A program made the translations under genes and the position numbers. 64,000 nt of DNA from Rhodovarius crocodyli (GTDB lineage Bacteria > Pseudomonadota > Alphaproteobacteria > Acetobacterales > Acetobacteraceae): assembly GCA_945901085.1 (NCBI GenBank), contig CAMDJV010000013.1, positions 32,918 to 96,917 on the forward strand, in the 5' to 3' direction. Positions within the stretch are counted from its first letter, which is position 1. Each line of letters starts with the position of its first letter. Below are positions 35,118 to 46,351 of this stretch, in pieces. Under the pieces are notes generated by a model. It was given only the letters and a program-made list of their open reading frames with translations. It was not told the DNA's origin and did not search any database.

Positions 35118-36059
35118 TCAGTCGGTGATCCTGATATTGCCGGCGGTGACCACACGGCCCCAGATTGTGGTATCGGCGCGCAGAAAGGCAGTATATTCGG
35201 CGCGCGCCATCGGCGCTGGGTGCAGGCCTGCGGCATCAAAGCGCTGTCTGGCCGCCGGGTCATTGAGGACCTTGAGGACAGCGGCGGAGAGCGCCTCCAG
35301 CACTGGCTCCGGCGTGCCCGTTGGCGCGGCCAGCCCATACCAGTTTTCACTGATATAGCCCGGCACTGCCTCGGCCACGGCGGGGGTATTGGGCAGCAGG
35401 GACCAGCGCTGGGCCGAGGTCACGGCCATGGCGCGGGCCTGGCCGGAGCTGATCAGCGCCAGGGTTGCCGGGTCGCCGTAATAGACATCAACCACCCGGG
35501 CGGCGAGGTCGTTCAGCGCAGGCCCGGTGCCGCGATAGGGCACATGCTCCATGGCAACGCCGGCCATCTGGTTGAACAACTCGCCCGTCAGATGCTGGCT
35601 GGTGCCGGGGCCGCCGCTGGCGTAGCGCAAGCCGCCCTGGCGGGCGAGGGCGAGGAATTCCGGCAGCGTGCGCGCCGGCAGGTCACTGCGCACGGCCACG
35701 ATGAAGGGCATGCGCACGAGCATGGTAACATGGGCAAGGCCCAGCGCGTCATAAGGCAGGCGGCGCAGATGCGGCCCGGCGGTGATGGTGCCCGCACCGG
35801 TCAGTGAGAGGGTGTAGCCATCGGCCGGCGCGCGGGACATCGCCTCCACCCCGATCACGCCGCCCGCACCGCCGCGGTTTTCTATCACCACGGTCTGGCC
35901 CAACTCGCGGGCCAGCGGCTCGCTCAGCAGCCGGGCGGTGAGGTCCACGCCGCCACCGGGCGGGAAGGGCACGATGATGCGCAGCGGCCGGTTCGGCCAG
36001 GATTGCGCGAAGGCCGGGGATGCCAGAAGCGACAGCGCGGCGCGACGGGGGATTCTCAT
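35118..36059 (-). CDS. Bug/TctC-family periplasmic binding protein (1 of 2)
   Basis: 313 residues. MRIPRRAALSLLASPAFAQS is a signal peptide. SWPNRPLRIIVPFPPGGGVD and ENRGGAGGVIGVEAM are the diagnostic TctC/Bug motifs that line the ligand pocket. These proteins bind carboxylates or other small metabolites for tripartite tricarboxylate transporters, but no TctA/TctB genes are nearby, as is usual for this amplified family. ATG overlaps the stop of the dioxygenase beta gene, so it is co-expressed with the catabolic genes and probably captures their substrate. Confidence 0.9.
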   Translation of the reverse strand: MRIPRRAALSLLASPAFAQSWPNRPLRIIVPFPPGGGVDLTARLLSEPLARELGQTVVIENRGGAGGVIGVEAMSRAPADGYTLSLTGAGTITAGPHLRRLPYDALGLAHVTMLVRMPFIVAVRSDLPARTLPEFLALARQGGLRYASGGPGTSQHLTGELFNQMAGVAMEHVPYRGTGPALNDLAARVVDVYYGDPATLALISSGQARAMAVTSAQRWSLLPNTPAVAEAVPGYISENWYGLAAPTGTPEPVLEALSAAVLKVLNDPAARQRFDAAGLHPAPMARAEYTAFLRADTTIWGRVVTAGNIRITD

Positions 36060-36526
36060 ATCGGATAGGCCAGCAGGGTCTGTACGCGAGAAGTATCGTA
36101 GACCACCCGCTTCTCGCGGAATTTCCAGCCCGCCTCGGTCCGCACCACCACATCCTTGTAGATGCCGGCCTGATAGACGCTCGTGCTGCCCTCCAGCGAG
36201 GTGTTCACCACCAGATAATTTGTGCGCATCACCGCGGTCTCTCCGGTTTCCTCCAGCACCCGCAGGCCGGAGATCATGTGACGATAGGTTGGTTGTTCAA
36301 AGATATTGGCGTGGCGCAGGCTGGCCACACGGTCGCGCATCATCGCCGCGTTGTCGCAGCGCAGGATAGGGGCTGGTAGCGACAAATCCTCATTCTCCTT
36401 CGGGATGATTTCATAGAGCGCATTATCGGTGAAGAAGCGGGGCCAATCCTCCAGCCGGTCGTCATCGATGGCGGCGATATAGGCGTCCTGCAATTCGAGA
36501 AGTTGCCATCGCAATGGAATAATCAT
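36056..36526 (-). CDS. Aromatic-ring-hydroxylating dioxygenase beta subunit
   Basis: 156 residues with the NTF2-like fold of dioxygenase small subunits. Motifs are LQDAYIAAIDDDRLEDWPRF, YEIIPKEN, LRHANIFEQPTYRHMISGLR and TNYLVVNTS. It has a structural role in the alpha/beta oxygenase. Its start overlaps the alpha-subunit stop by four bases. No ferredoxin or reductase component is encoded nearby; electrons must come from elsewhere. Confidence 0.88.
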   Translation of the reverse strand: MIIPLRWQLLELQDAYIAAIDDDRLEDWPRFFTDNALYEIIPKENEDLSLPAPILRCDNAAMMRDRVASLRHANIFEQPTYRHMISGLRVLEETGETAVMRTNYLVVNTSLEGSTSVYQAGIYKDVVVRTEAGWKFREKRVVYDTSRVQTLLAYPI

Positions 36527-37794
36527 AGCGTTTCCTCAGCGGCAAAGCCCATCAGCTGACGGTAGCCCTCCCAGAAGCGGCGGACGAGTCCTTCGGAGAT
36601 CATCGTCGCCGTCTCATCAGGCTTGTGGCGGGACATGTCCACGATCGAGGCGGCGCGGCCATGGCCGGTGATGCCGCGCTGCACCAGCTCCGTCGCCTCG
36701 GTATCCTCCATCGAGATATATCCGGCGGGGCCGACCAGATTGGCCTGCTTGATCCGCATTGCCCGCAATTGCGGCGTGTCATCGGTATAGCCGAAGAAGT
36801 GAAAGACCAGCTCGAATTTGTCATGCGCCTTGGCGATGATCTGCCGCGCGACCAGGGTGTTGTGAATTTGCTGGATGACGAGCTGCGGGAAGATCGGCTG
36901 GATATGGTTGGTGGAAAGCTCTTCATACTCCTGCACCATGTCGAGAACCGAAGAATCCTCCAGCCGAAAGCCATCCTGATAGGTGCGGATATTTTGCGCC
37001 TTGTAGCCCTCGGCATTGTCCTCGGCATTTTTCACGACCAGCAGGGCGCTGTGCAGGCCGGTGGCATCGGTGGTGGTGGTGGCCTGCATTCCCACACGGA
37101 GAATATTGAAGGTGGTGTGGAAGAGATGCAGCAGGCTGGCGTGGTAGGGGTCCTTCACATTCTCCAGATAGAGCTTCCAGTTGGAATTGGAGAATTGCCT
37201 GGTGCAGCCGAGATACTCGATCGGGCGATTGAAGATGCGGTCGATATAGGGCCGCATCTGAGGCCCGATATAGTCGGCCAGCGGCGCTACCGTTTCGGAA
37301 AAACTGCCGAAAACCAGGCCGCGATAGCTTTCCACCCGCAGCTTGCGCAGGCCGTGATCCTTCACGTCAAAATCGGGCGGCATGCCCGTCTGGTCCCGCT
37401 GTCCCCGGCGGAACGGCACGCCCTGCAGGTCGCCCTTCGCCGAAAAACTCCACTGGTGATAAACGCAAGTGTGGACCACGCTATTGCCGCGTGTCTTGCG
37501 GCAGATCTCGGCGCCGCGATGGGAGCAGCGGTTCACCCAGGCCGCCAACTCGCCATCCTTGGCACGGGTCATAACCACCGGCGTCTCACCGACATAGCTG
37601 CGCTTGTAATCGCCGGGTTCGGGGATTTCGGCTTCCAGGCCGAGAAAGCTCCAGGTGGGCCCGCGAAAGATGCGCTCCTGCTCCAGCGCATAGACCTCGG
37701 CGCTATTGAACACGGCATAGGGAATGCGCGAGCCATCGCGGCGGGGGAAGCGAATATCCAGCACGTCCTGCGTGATCGGCGCAGTTTCGGCCAT
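36523..37794 (-). CDS. Aromatic-ring-hydroxylating dioxygenase alpha subunit (Rieske)
   Basis: 423 residues. Rieske ligands are Cys90 and His92 (CSHRGAEI), and Cys110 and His113 (CVYHQWSF). The mononuclear iron site is Asp215-His218-His223 (KDPYHASLLHLFH). ATG at 37794 with GGAG upstream gives MAETAPITQDVLD; a longer frame to 38340 is antisense to the PIG-L-like gene. Closest overall type is the anthranilate/salicylate/benzoate-like oxygenases, but the substrate is not evident. First gene of the dioxygenase-Bug-hydantoinase operon. Confidence 0.92.
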   Translation of the reverse strand: MAETAPITQDVLDIRFPRRDGSRIPYAVFNSAEVYALEQERIFRGPTWSFLGLEAEIPEPGDYKRSYVGETPVVMTRAKDGELAAWVNRCSHRGAEICRKTRGNSVVHTCVYHQWSFSAKGDLQGVPFRRGQRDQTGMPPDFDVKDHGLRKLRVESYRGLVFGSFSETVAPLADYIGPQMRPYIDRIFNRPIEYLGCTRQFSNSNWKLYLENVKDPYHASLLHLFHTTFNILRVGMQATTTTDATGLHSALLVVKNAEDNAEGYKAQNIRTYQDGFRLEDSSVLDMVQEYEELSTNHIQPIFPQLVIQQIHNTLVARQIIAKAHDKFELVFHFFGYTDDTPQLRAMRIKQANLVGPAGYISMEDTEATELVQRGITGHGRAASIVDMSRHKPDETATMISEGLVRRFWEGYRQLMGFAAEETL

Positions 37795-37832
37795 GCCAAG
37801 TCTCCAGCGGTGATTGTGCCATCTTCCGCCTT

Positions 37833-38400
37833 GTGCGGCGCTTGTCCATGCTGTTGTGCATGAGCAAAGTCGCGGCCCTGGTCGAATGCGAGAACCTCTT
37901 GGTGTTGGCCACCCATCCAGGCGAGGAGGTCTTGCACTGCGGCGGGCTGATAGCCCAGGCCTGCCTGCGCGGCCGGCCGCCGGTGGTGGCGGTGATGACC
38001 GATGGCGGCCGTGACACTGCCCTGGCCGAGGCCCGCGCCCGCCAGGCCCGCGCCGCCGCAGCCGCGCTTGGCCTGCCCGCGGGGCGGCTATTCCTGCTGG
38101 GACTGCATTATGGCACCGCACCGGCCATGGGCAGCGAATTGTTTCGCGGGCTGGTCGCCGGGCTGCATTTCCTGATGTGGTCGCGCGATTGCGGGGTGAT
38201 ACTGGCGCCGGCCTCGGGTGATGCCGATGCAGACTGCGCCGCCGCGGCCGCGCGCTGCCTAGCGGAAGACAGCGCCGTGGCCCTGTGCCAGCACGGCACA
38301 GGCGCCCCGTGGCTCGCCCCTCCACCGGCACAGGCGGCAAAAAGGGCGGCGCTTGCCGCCTATGGCATGCAACCGGCCGCCGAGGCGGCCGAGCAGTATC

Positions 38401-38429
<29 letters not shown>
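37833..38429 (+). CDS. PIG-L-like deacetylase-family protein, divergent
   Basis: 198 residues from 37833; an in-frame ATG at 37860 (MSKVAALVECENLLVLA) is a likely alternative. NLLVLATHPGEEVLHCGGLI matches the PIG-L/LmbE metal motif [AP]HPDDE but with Gly-Glu in place of Asp-Asp, so the zinc site is altered. The second half has AALGLPAGRLFLLGLHYG and a C-terminal QAAKRAALAAYGMQ, typical of the family. Family members deacetylate N-acetyl sugars or cofactors. Activity here is uncertain. Divergent from the dioxygenase operon; its end overlaps ppdK by 29 bp. Confidence 0.65.
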
Positions 38430-41070
<2,641 letters not shown>

Positions 41071-41082
41071 GCGGTTCGTCCT

Positions 41083-43317
41083 TCAGGCTTCAATCTTGGA
41101 GAGATCTGCCACGGACTCCATGGCGGATTTCAGGCGGCAGAGCAGGCGGAGGCGGTTTTTTCTCAGCGCTGGGTCAGGGTCGTTGACCATGATATCGGTA
41201 AAGAAAGCGTCGAGCGGCGCGCGTAAGGCGGCGAGGGCATGGGTGGCGCCGGCGAAATTTTCTGCCGCGAGTTGCTCTGCCACCTGCGGTTCGATGCTGG
41301 TGAGCGCGGCTTCGAGGGCGATTTCCTGCGGCAGGGTCAGCAGGGCAGGGTCGATGGGGCCGGTGTGCGGGCCGTCCTTCTTGTCTTCTATGCGCAGAAT
41401 ATTCAGGGCCCGCTTATAGGCCGCCAGGAGGGCTTGGCCGGTTTCGGATTCGACGAGTGCGCGGAGCGCTTCGCTGCGGGCCAGGATGCGCAGGATGTCG
41501 TCATCCTGGCCGATGGCGGCCGCAATGATGTCGGCGCGCGCGCCTTCGCTGCGGAGTTGGATGCGCAGGCGTTCAAGGACAAAGTCCAGCACAAGGTGAG
41601 CAACAGCGGATGGTGCTGGCGAAGAAGCGGTGGCGCTATGCTCCGGGCGCCCACCATGGCTGGCTGCCGCGAACTGCTCGGCTGTTGATGCCCATGCCTT
41701 AAAGGTCCATGCCTCCAGCTTCTCGTTGCCAGTGGCAGCAACGAATTGCTCCGCTGCCTCCACGTTCCTGTCGAGTGCGATCAGCAATTGTGCTTCACGA
41801 ATGCCGCCGGAGATATCGCCCAGCGCGTCGATGAAGGCCGAGTGCAGCCCGAGTGTGATTCTCGCCTCTCGGATCATACGGATCACGCCCAGGGCGGCCC
41901 TGCGCAGTGCATAGGGATCGCCGCTGCCGGTAGGCTTTTCTCCTATATCGAAAAAGCCAGCCAATTGATCAATTTTGTCTGCCAAGGCCACGGCAATGGC
42001 CACAGGCGCGTCAGGCACGTCATCGGTTGGCCCCAAAGGTCGATAATGCTGCGCCACGGCATCCGCAACTGCGGTGTTCTCGCCGCCGGCCCGCGCATAA
42101 TAGCCACCCATCACCCCCTGCAATTCCGGGAATTCGCCGACCATCCCGCTGGCCAGATCAGCCTTAGCCAGCCGCGCCGCGCGTGCGGCCAGAGCCGGCT
42201 CCGCCCCCACCATCGGCGCAATCAGCGAAGCCAGCCGCTCCAGCCGGAGCACCCGCTGCCCCTGTGTCCCCAGCTTGGCGTGAAACACCACCCGATCCAG
42301 CTTGGGCAGCAAATCCTGCAGCGGCGTCTTCAAATCCTGGTCCCAGAAGAAGCGTGCATCCGATAGCCTGGCCCTGAGCACCCGCTCATTGCCCGCTACC
42401 AGCGCCGCGCCACCATCACTGGCCTCGATATTCGCTACCAGCGCAAAGCGTGGTGCCGGGCGGCCATCGGCAAAGCGCAGAGCGAAATAGCGCTGGTTCA
42501 CCCGCATCGAGGTGCGCATCACCTCGGCCGGCAAATCCATGAAAGCCGCATCAATGCTGCCCAGCAGCGGCACCGGCCATTCCACCAGCCCCGCCACCTC
42601 GGCCAGAAGCCCCTCATCGGGCACCACGTCCAGCCCCTCGGCGGCGGCCAGCGCGGCTACACCGTCGCGGATCACGCCCATCCGCTCGGCAGTATCGACC
42701 AGCACACAATGTTCGCGCAGTTGCGCCACGTAATCTGCATGGCCACCCACCGCGAAGGCACCGGGCGCATGCACGCGGTGGCCCTCGGTCACATCGCCGC
42801 TGGCCAGGCCATGGGCAGCATCCTCGCCACGGGCCAGGGTGAAGGGCACCACGGCGCCGTGCAAAAGGCACAGGATACGCTGCAACGGCCGCACCCAGGT
42901 GAAGGCGGAGACGCCCCAGCGCATGCTTTTCGGCCAAGGGAAGTTCCACAGCACATCCGGCAGCGCCTGGGCGACCAGCGCCGCCGCCTCGATGCTCGAA
43001 CCCGGCTTCACCAGCACCCAGAAATCGCCGGCCTGGGTCAGCGCCTCGCGCCCCACGCCGTGTTTTTTCAGAAAGCCCGCCAGCGCGGCCTCGGGCGCGG
43101 CGATGCGCGGCCCGCGCTCCTCCTTGGATGCCGTCTCGGCCCGGGCCTGGACTTCCATCACCAGCCCAATCCGCCGCGGCCCGGAAAACCCGCGTGGCGT
43201 GCCCATCGCGATAGGCGCCAGCGCCGCGCCCACCAAGCGGCACAGATCCTCGGCTGCCCGTGCCTGCATCCGCGCAGGGATTTCCTCGGTCAGCAATTCC
43301 AACAGCAATTCGGGCAC
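41083..43317 (-). CDS. glyS: Glycyl-tRNA synthetase beta subunit
   Basis: 744 residues, somewhat longer than the usual ~690. Starts with GTG at 43317: MPELLLELLTEEIPARMQ is the canonical GlyS N-terminus. Further motifs are DVLWNFPWPKSMRWG and DALGDISGGIREAQ, plus a C-terminal anticodon-binding domain. The GTG shares its first base with the TAG stop of vapC (TAGTG), so glyS translation may depend on ribosomes leaving the toxin gene. A ribosome site of its own is not obvious. Confidence 0.94.
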   Translation of the reverse strand: MPELLLELLTEEIPARMQARAAEDLCRLVGAALAPIAMGTPRGFSGPRRIGLVMEVQARAETASKEERGPRIAAPEAALAGFLKKHGVGREALTQAGDFWVLVKPGSSIEAAALVAQALPDVLWNFPWPKSMRWGVSAFTWVRPLQRILCLLHGAVVPFTLARGEDAAHGLASGDVTEGHRVHAPGAFAVGGHADYVAQLREHCVLVDTAERMGVIRDGVAALAAAEGLDVVPDEGLLAEVAGLVEWPVPLLGSIDAAFMDLPAEVMRTSMRVNQRYFALRFADGRPAPRFALVANIEASDGGAALVAGNERVLRARLSDARFFWDQDLKTPLQDLLPKLDRVVFHAKLGTQGQRVLRLERLASLIAPMVGAEPALAARAARLAKADLASGMVGEFPELQGVMGGYYARAGGENTAVADAVAQHYRPLGPTDDVPDAPVAIAVALADKIDQLAGFFDIGEKPTGSGDPYALRRAALGVIRMIREARITLGLHSAFIDALGDISGGIREAQLLIALDRNVEAAEQFVAATGNEKLEAWTFKAWASTAEQFAAASHGGRPEHSATASSPAPSAVAHLVLDFVLERLRIQLRSEGARADIIAAAIGQDDDILRILARSEALRALVESETGQALLAAYKRALNILRIEDKKDGPHTGPIDPALLTLPQEIALEAALTSIEPQVAEQLAAENFAGATHALAALRAPLDAFFTDIMVNDPDPALRKNRLRLLCRLKSAMESVADLSKIEA

Positions 43318-43706
43318 TAGATGGCAGCTTTCACATCGGTGTGGGCGAAGTCATCGCCCTTGAACAAAAGGGGTTGGTGGCGGGCTTTGGCCAGGGCATA
43401 GGCGAAGCAATCGCCCATGTTGAGACCAGCAGGGTGACGGCCCTTGCCATAGCGGCGCCAGCCCTCGCGGGCCAGGGCGGCGTGTTCGGCAGTGAAGGGG
43501 ACGATTTCGGGGCCAAGGCGTTCCAGCAGCGCATCGAGTTGCCGCGCGCCTTTTTCGCCAGCACGGCCCTCGCAGACCATGTAAGCCTCGAACAGGCCGG
43601 GCGCTGCGATGGCGATCGCGCTGGCAGCCGCCAGGGCTTCCTCCATGGCAGGCGCCTCAGGCTCCTGCTGCAACATCGCCATGATCGCGGAGGTGTCGAG
43701 GATCAC
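43317..43706 (-). CDS. vapC: VapC-type PIN-domain toxin
   Basis: 129 residues with the acidic PIN-domain residues Asp4 (MILDTSAI), Glu40 (GLFEAY), Asp99 (NMGDCFAYALA) and Asp118 (KGDDF), so a magnesium-dependent RNase is expected. VapC toxins usually cleave tRNA or rRNA. It overlaps vapB by four bases, and its stop codon overlaps the glyS start. It lies between the two glycyl-tRNA synthetase subunit genes, which is an unusual place for a toxin. Confidence 0.92.
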   Translation of the reverse strand: MILDTSAIMAMLQQEPEAPAMEEALAAASAIAIAAPGLFEAYMVCEGRAGEKGARQLDALLERLGPEIVPFTAEHAALAREGWRRYGKGRHPAGLNMGDCFAYALAKARHQPLLFKGDDFAHTDVKAAI

Positions 43707-43951
43707 TTCGGCAGGCCGTTCTCGTCGTAGAGGTCGGAATGGTCGCTGGTGGAACCGGGCGGGAAAAGCGCAGCCGAGCCGCGGGTGATTTCCCGGATGG
43801 CGGCCAGCTTGGCGGCGATGCGCGCCTCGTCATTCGCCACCTCGCGCTCCACCATCTGGCGCAGTACATCGGTCACGCTGGTGCTGCGCCGCTCAGCCAG
43901 GTGGCGCAGCTTGGCGATGATTGCCGCATCCTTGATGTTGAGCTGGCCCAT
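43703..43951 (-). CDS. vapB: VapB-type antitoxin
   Basis: 82 residues. The N-terminal MGQLNIKDAAIIAKLRHLAE, followed by STSVTDVLRQMVEREVA, is a ribbon-helix-helix-like DNA-binding domain of the VapB/PSK family. The C-terminal tail (FPPGSTSDHSDLYDENGLPK) would wrap the VapC active site. Starts 27 bp after glyQ. GGAGA of the ribosome site lies in the loop of a 7-bp hairpin between glyQ and vapB. Antitoxins of this class autorepress, but no separate promoter is evident. Confidence 0.9.
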   Translation of the reverse strand: MGQLNIKDAAIIAKLRHLAERRSTSVTDVLRQMVEREVANDEARIAAKLAAIREITRGSAALFPPGSTSDHSDLYDENGLPK

Positions 43952-43978
43952 GGTAGAAATCTCCGCGCCCCTTCTACC
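43952..43978 (-). promoter_or_regulatory. Hairpin holding the vapB ribosome-binding site
   Basis: GGTAGAA (43952-43958) is the exact complement of TTCTACC (43972-43978). On the mRNA the 7-bp stem begins right after the glyQ stop and ends next to the vapB ATG, with GGAGA exposed in the 13-nt loop. It may set the antitoxin's translation rate relative to glyQ. Confidence 0.4.
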
Positions 43979-44836
43979 CTAGGCCGCCGGCGCAAGCCAG
44001 GATTCGCAGCAGGCTCTCGCAAGTGTGCGCACCCGGCCGATATAGGCCGCGCGCTCGGTGACCGAGATCGCGCCGCGGGCATCGAGCAGGTTGAAGCGGT
44101 GGCTGGCCTTAATGCAGTGGTCATAGGCAGGCAGGGCCAGGCCCTTGCCCACCAGGGCAGCGCATTCCTGCTCTGCCTCCTCGAATTGCCGCTTCAGCAG
44201 GGCGATATCGGCGAATTCAAAATTATGTGCGCTGTATTCCCGCTCGGCGCGGAGAAACACATCGCCATAGCTTACGCCATCATCGTTGAAACGCAGATCA
44301 TAGACGTTCTCCACGCCTTGGATATACATCGCCAAGCGTTCCAGCCCGTAGGTCAATTCGCAGGATGGCACCTCGCAGGCGATGCCGCCGACCTGCTGGA
44401 AATAGGTGAATTGCGTCACCTCCATCCCATCGCACCACACCTCCCAGCCCAGGCCCCAGGCGCCCAAAGTCGGGCTTTCCCAATCATCCTCGACGAAGCG
44501 GATATCATGCAGCGCCGGGTCCAGCCCCAGCGCCCGATAGCTGCCCAGCAGCAACGCCTGCGGGTCACGCGGGCTGGGCTTCATGATGACCTGGTATTGG
44601 TAATAATGCTGCAACCGGTTCGGGTTCTCGCCATAGCGCCCATCGCTGGGCCGGCGCGAGGGCTGGACATAGGCAGCCTTCCAAGGTGCCGAACCCAGTG
44701 CGCGCAGCGTGGTGGCCGGGTGGAAGGTGCCCGCGCCCATTTCCATGTCGTATGGCTGGAGAATGAGGCAGCCCTGCGCCGACCAGTAGCGATGCAGGGT
44801 CAGGATCATGTCCTGAAAGGAGAGATTTTCGGGCAT
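43979..44836 (-). CDS. glyQ: Glycyl-tRNA synthetase alpha subunit
   Basis: 285 residues. [40 protein letters not shown] and [17 protein letters not shown] are hallmark GlyQ class II motifs; the alpha subunit forms the aminoacyl-adenylate. ATG at 44836 is chosen on this homology, and the frame upstream to 45259 is antisense to another gene. First gene of the glyQ-vapB-vapC-glyS-ppdK operon and divergent from the NTF2-like gene, with 42 bp between. Confidence 0.95.
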   Translation of the reverse strand: MPENLSFQDMILTLHRYWSAQGCLILQPYDMEMGAGTFHPATTLRALGSAPWKAAYVQPSRRPSDGRYGENPNRLQHYYQYQVIMKPSPRDPQALLLGSYRALGLDPALHDIRFVEDDWESPTLGAWGLGWEVWCDGMEVTQFTYFQQVGGIACEVPSCELTYGLERLAMYIQGVENVYDLRFNDDGVSYGDVFLRAEREYSAHNFEFADIALLKRQFEEAEQECAALVGKGLALPAYDHCIKASHRFNLLDARGAISVTERAAYIGRVRTLARACCESWLAPAA

Positions 44837-44878
44837 TAGGCTCTGGCAATGTGAACGGGTGCGCAACATAACCGCTCG

Positions 44879-45274
44879 ATGAACGCTAGGGAACCGATCG
44901 AGGCATATTACCTCGCCTTTAATCGCGGCGATTGGGAGGGCATGCTCGCCCTGCTGGCCGATGATGTCGTGCATGACATCAACCAGGGCGGGCGGGAAGT
45001 TGGTGTGGCGGCCTTTCGCGCCTTCCTCGCCCGCATGGAGCGCTGCTATGAGGAGAGGCTGACCGATATCGTGGTGATGGCCGCGGGCGAGCGCGGGGCA
45101 GCGGAATTCATCGTCCATGGCACCTATAAGGCCAGCGATGAGGGCCTGCCGCCCGCCCGTGGCCAGCGCTACACCCTGCCCGCCGGTGCGTTTTTCGAAT
45201 TGCGTGCGGGCCGCATCGCCCGCGTCAGCAATTTCTACAACCTGGCCGATTGGCTGCAACAGGTGAGCGCATGA
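44879..45274 (+). CDS. SnoaL/NTF2-like protein
   Basis: 131 residues with an NTF2-like cone fold: [58 protein letters not shown] and [17 protein letters not shown]. Such proteins bind or isomerise small hydrophobic molecules. It is joined by an ATGA overlap to the cupin gene, implying a shared, perhaps detoxifying, function. No catalytic residues can be named with confidence. Confidence 0.75.
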   Translation: MNAREPIEAYYLAFNRGDWEGMLALLADDVVHDINQGGREVGVAAFRAFLARMERCYEERLTDIVVMAAGERGAAEFIVHGTYKASDEGLPPARGQRYTLPAGAFFELRAGRIARVSNFYNLADWLQQVSA

Positions 45275-45603
45275 AACTCCCCGAACACCCCTTCACCGTC
45301 ACCGATTGGTCCGGCGTGCCCGTCACCCGCCATGAGGGCGAGACCGGCCATGCGCTGTGGCGCAGCGTGATGATGGGCGATGCCCGAATCCGCATGGTGG
45401 AATATTCGCCCGGCTACTTGGCCGATCATTGGTGCGACCGAGGCCATGTCCTGCTGGTGCTCGCCGGCGAGATGATCTCTGAACTCAAGGATGGCCGCGA
45501 ATTTGTGATGAAGGCCGGCACCAGCTACCACGTCTCCGATTTTGGCGACGCGCCGCATCGTTCCCGCACTGCGGGCGGCGCCACGCTGTTCATCGTGGAC
45601 TGA
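45271..45603 (+). CDS. DHCW-motif-type small cupin protein
   Basis: 110 residues, single cupin barrel. The segment [18 protein letters not shown] carries the conserved His/Cys/His metal-site pattern of the small cupins named for this motif, and [15 protein letters not shown] is the second cupin motif. ATG at 45271 overlaps the previous stop. Function unknown. The last 14 bp overlap the convergent peptidase gene. Confidence 0.75.
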   Translation: MKLPEHPFTVTDWSGVPVTRHEGETGHALWRSVMMGDARIRMVEYSPGYLADHWCDRGHVLLVLAGEMISELKDGREFVMKAGTSYHVSDFGDAPHRSRTAGGATLFIVD

Positions 45604-46351
45604 GCGCGGGCACCAGCCCACCCACGGCCGCGCCAATCGCCGTTTGCGGCTCGGAGGGCGGGGTCATGTTCTGCCGCCGCTCCTCCTGCGCCACGCATTC
45701 GGCGCTGGCCTTGGCCAGGGCTGCAGGGGTGGGCGGGGCCCTCTCCAGGCTGTCCAGCAGGCAGCGGTCAAACACCGTCAGCGTGAATTCCGGCGCGCAG
45801 CCGAAGGAGGAGCGGTCCGCCCTTGCTGCCGTCAGCACCACCCTATTGGGCCGCGCCATGGGCTGCACCGCGAAGCCGCCGGTGAAGCAGCCGGACGCGA
45901 TGACGAAACTCGGCGCCTGGCCGCAGCCCTGGCTGAGCGCGGCATCGAGTTGGGCGGGGCTGAGAAAGCCCGGCTCGGCCGCGAAGGCCAGGCCCCGGCC
46001 CGGCGCGCCATGCATGGTGAGGAAGACCAGACAGGCCTCGCCCGGGGCCGGCCGGAGCCCGGCGATGGCGGCCAATACCGGCTTGCGGATTGCGGGTTCG
46101 GCCCTGGCGGCCAGATTCTCGGGCCGGGCGGAGAAGCGGCGCAGGCTGGCCAGCCGTCCTGACCGCTGCAGCCCGCTCGCCATCCGCTCCACCGCGCTGT
46201 CCCAGACCTCAAGGCTGGCATCGCCGGCCACCAGCACGGCGTGCCAACGCGGCTGGACAGAGGCAGAGGTCTCGGCGGCGGCAAGCGTTTCGCGCTGGGC
46301 GCAGCCGGCCAGCAGCAGCAGGGCGAGCAGCGCGCGATGCATCAGCGTCAA
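45590..46351 (-). CDS. Legumain/C13-type cysteine peptidase-like lipoprotein
   Basis: 253 residues. MTLMHRALLALLLLAGC is a lipoprotein signal (Cys17). A caspase-haemoglobinase fold is indicated by the dyad His114 (LVFLTMHGAPGRG) and Cys155 (FVIASGCFTGGF), then VVLTAARADRSSFGC, the pattern of bacterial peptidase C13 proteins. Asparaginyl or other endopeptidase activity at the cell envelope is inferred. It ends convergently in the cupin gene and starts four bases into the downstream end of the Bug gene (46348-46351 overlap). Confidence 0.75.
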   Translation of the reverse strand: MTLMHRALLALLLLAGCAQRETLAAAETSASVQPRWHAVLVAGDASLEVWDSAVERMASGLQRSGRLASLRRFSARPENLAARAEPAIRKPVLAAIAGLRPAPGEACLVFLTMHGAPGRGLAFAAEPGFLSPAQLDAALSQGCGQAPSFVIASGCFTGGFAVQPMARPNRVVLTAARADRSSFGCAPEFTLTVFDRCLLDSLERAPPTPAALAKASAECVAQEERRQNMTPPSEPQTAIGAAVGGLVPALSPR

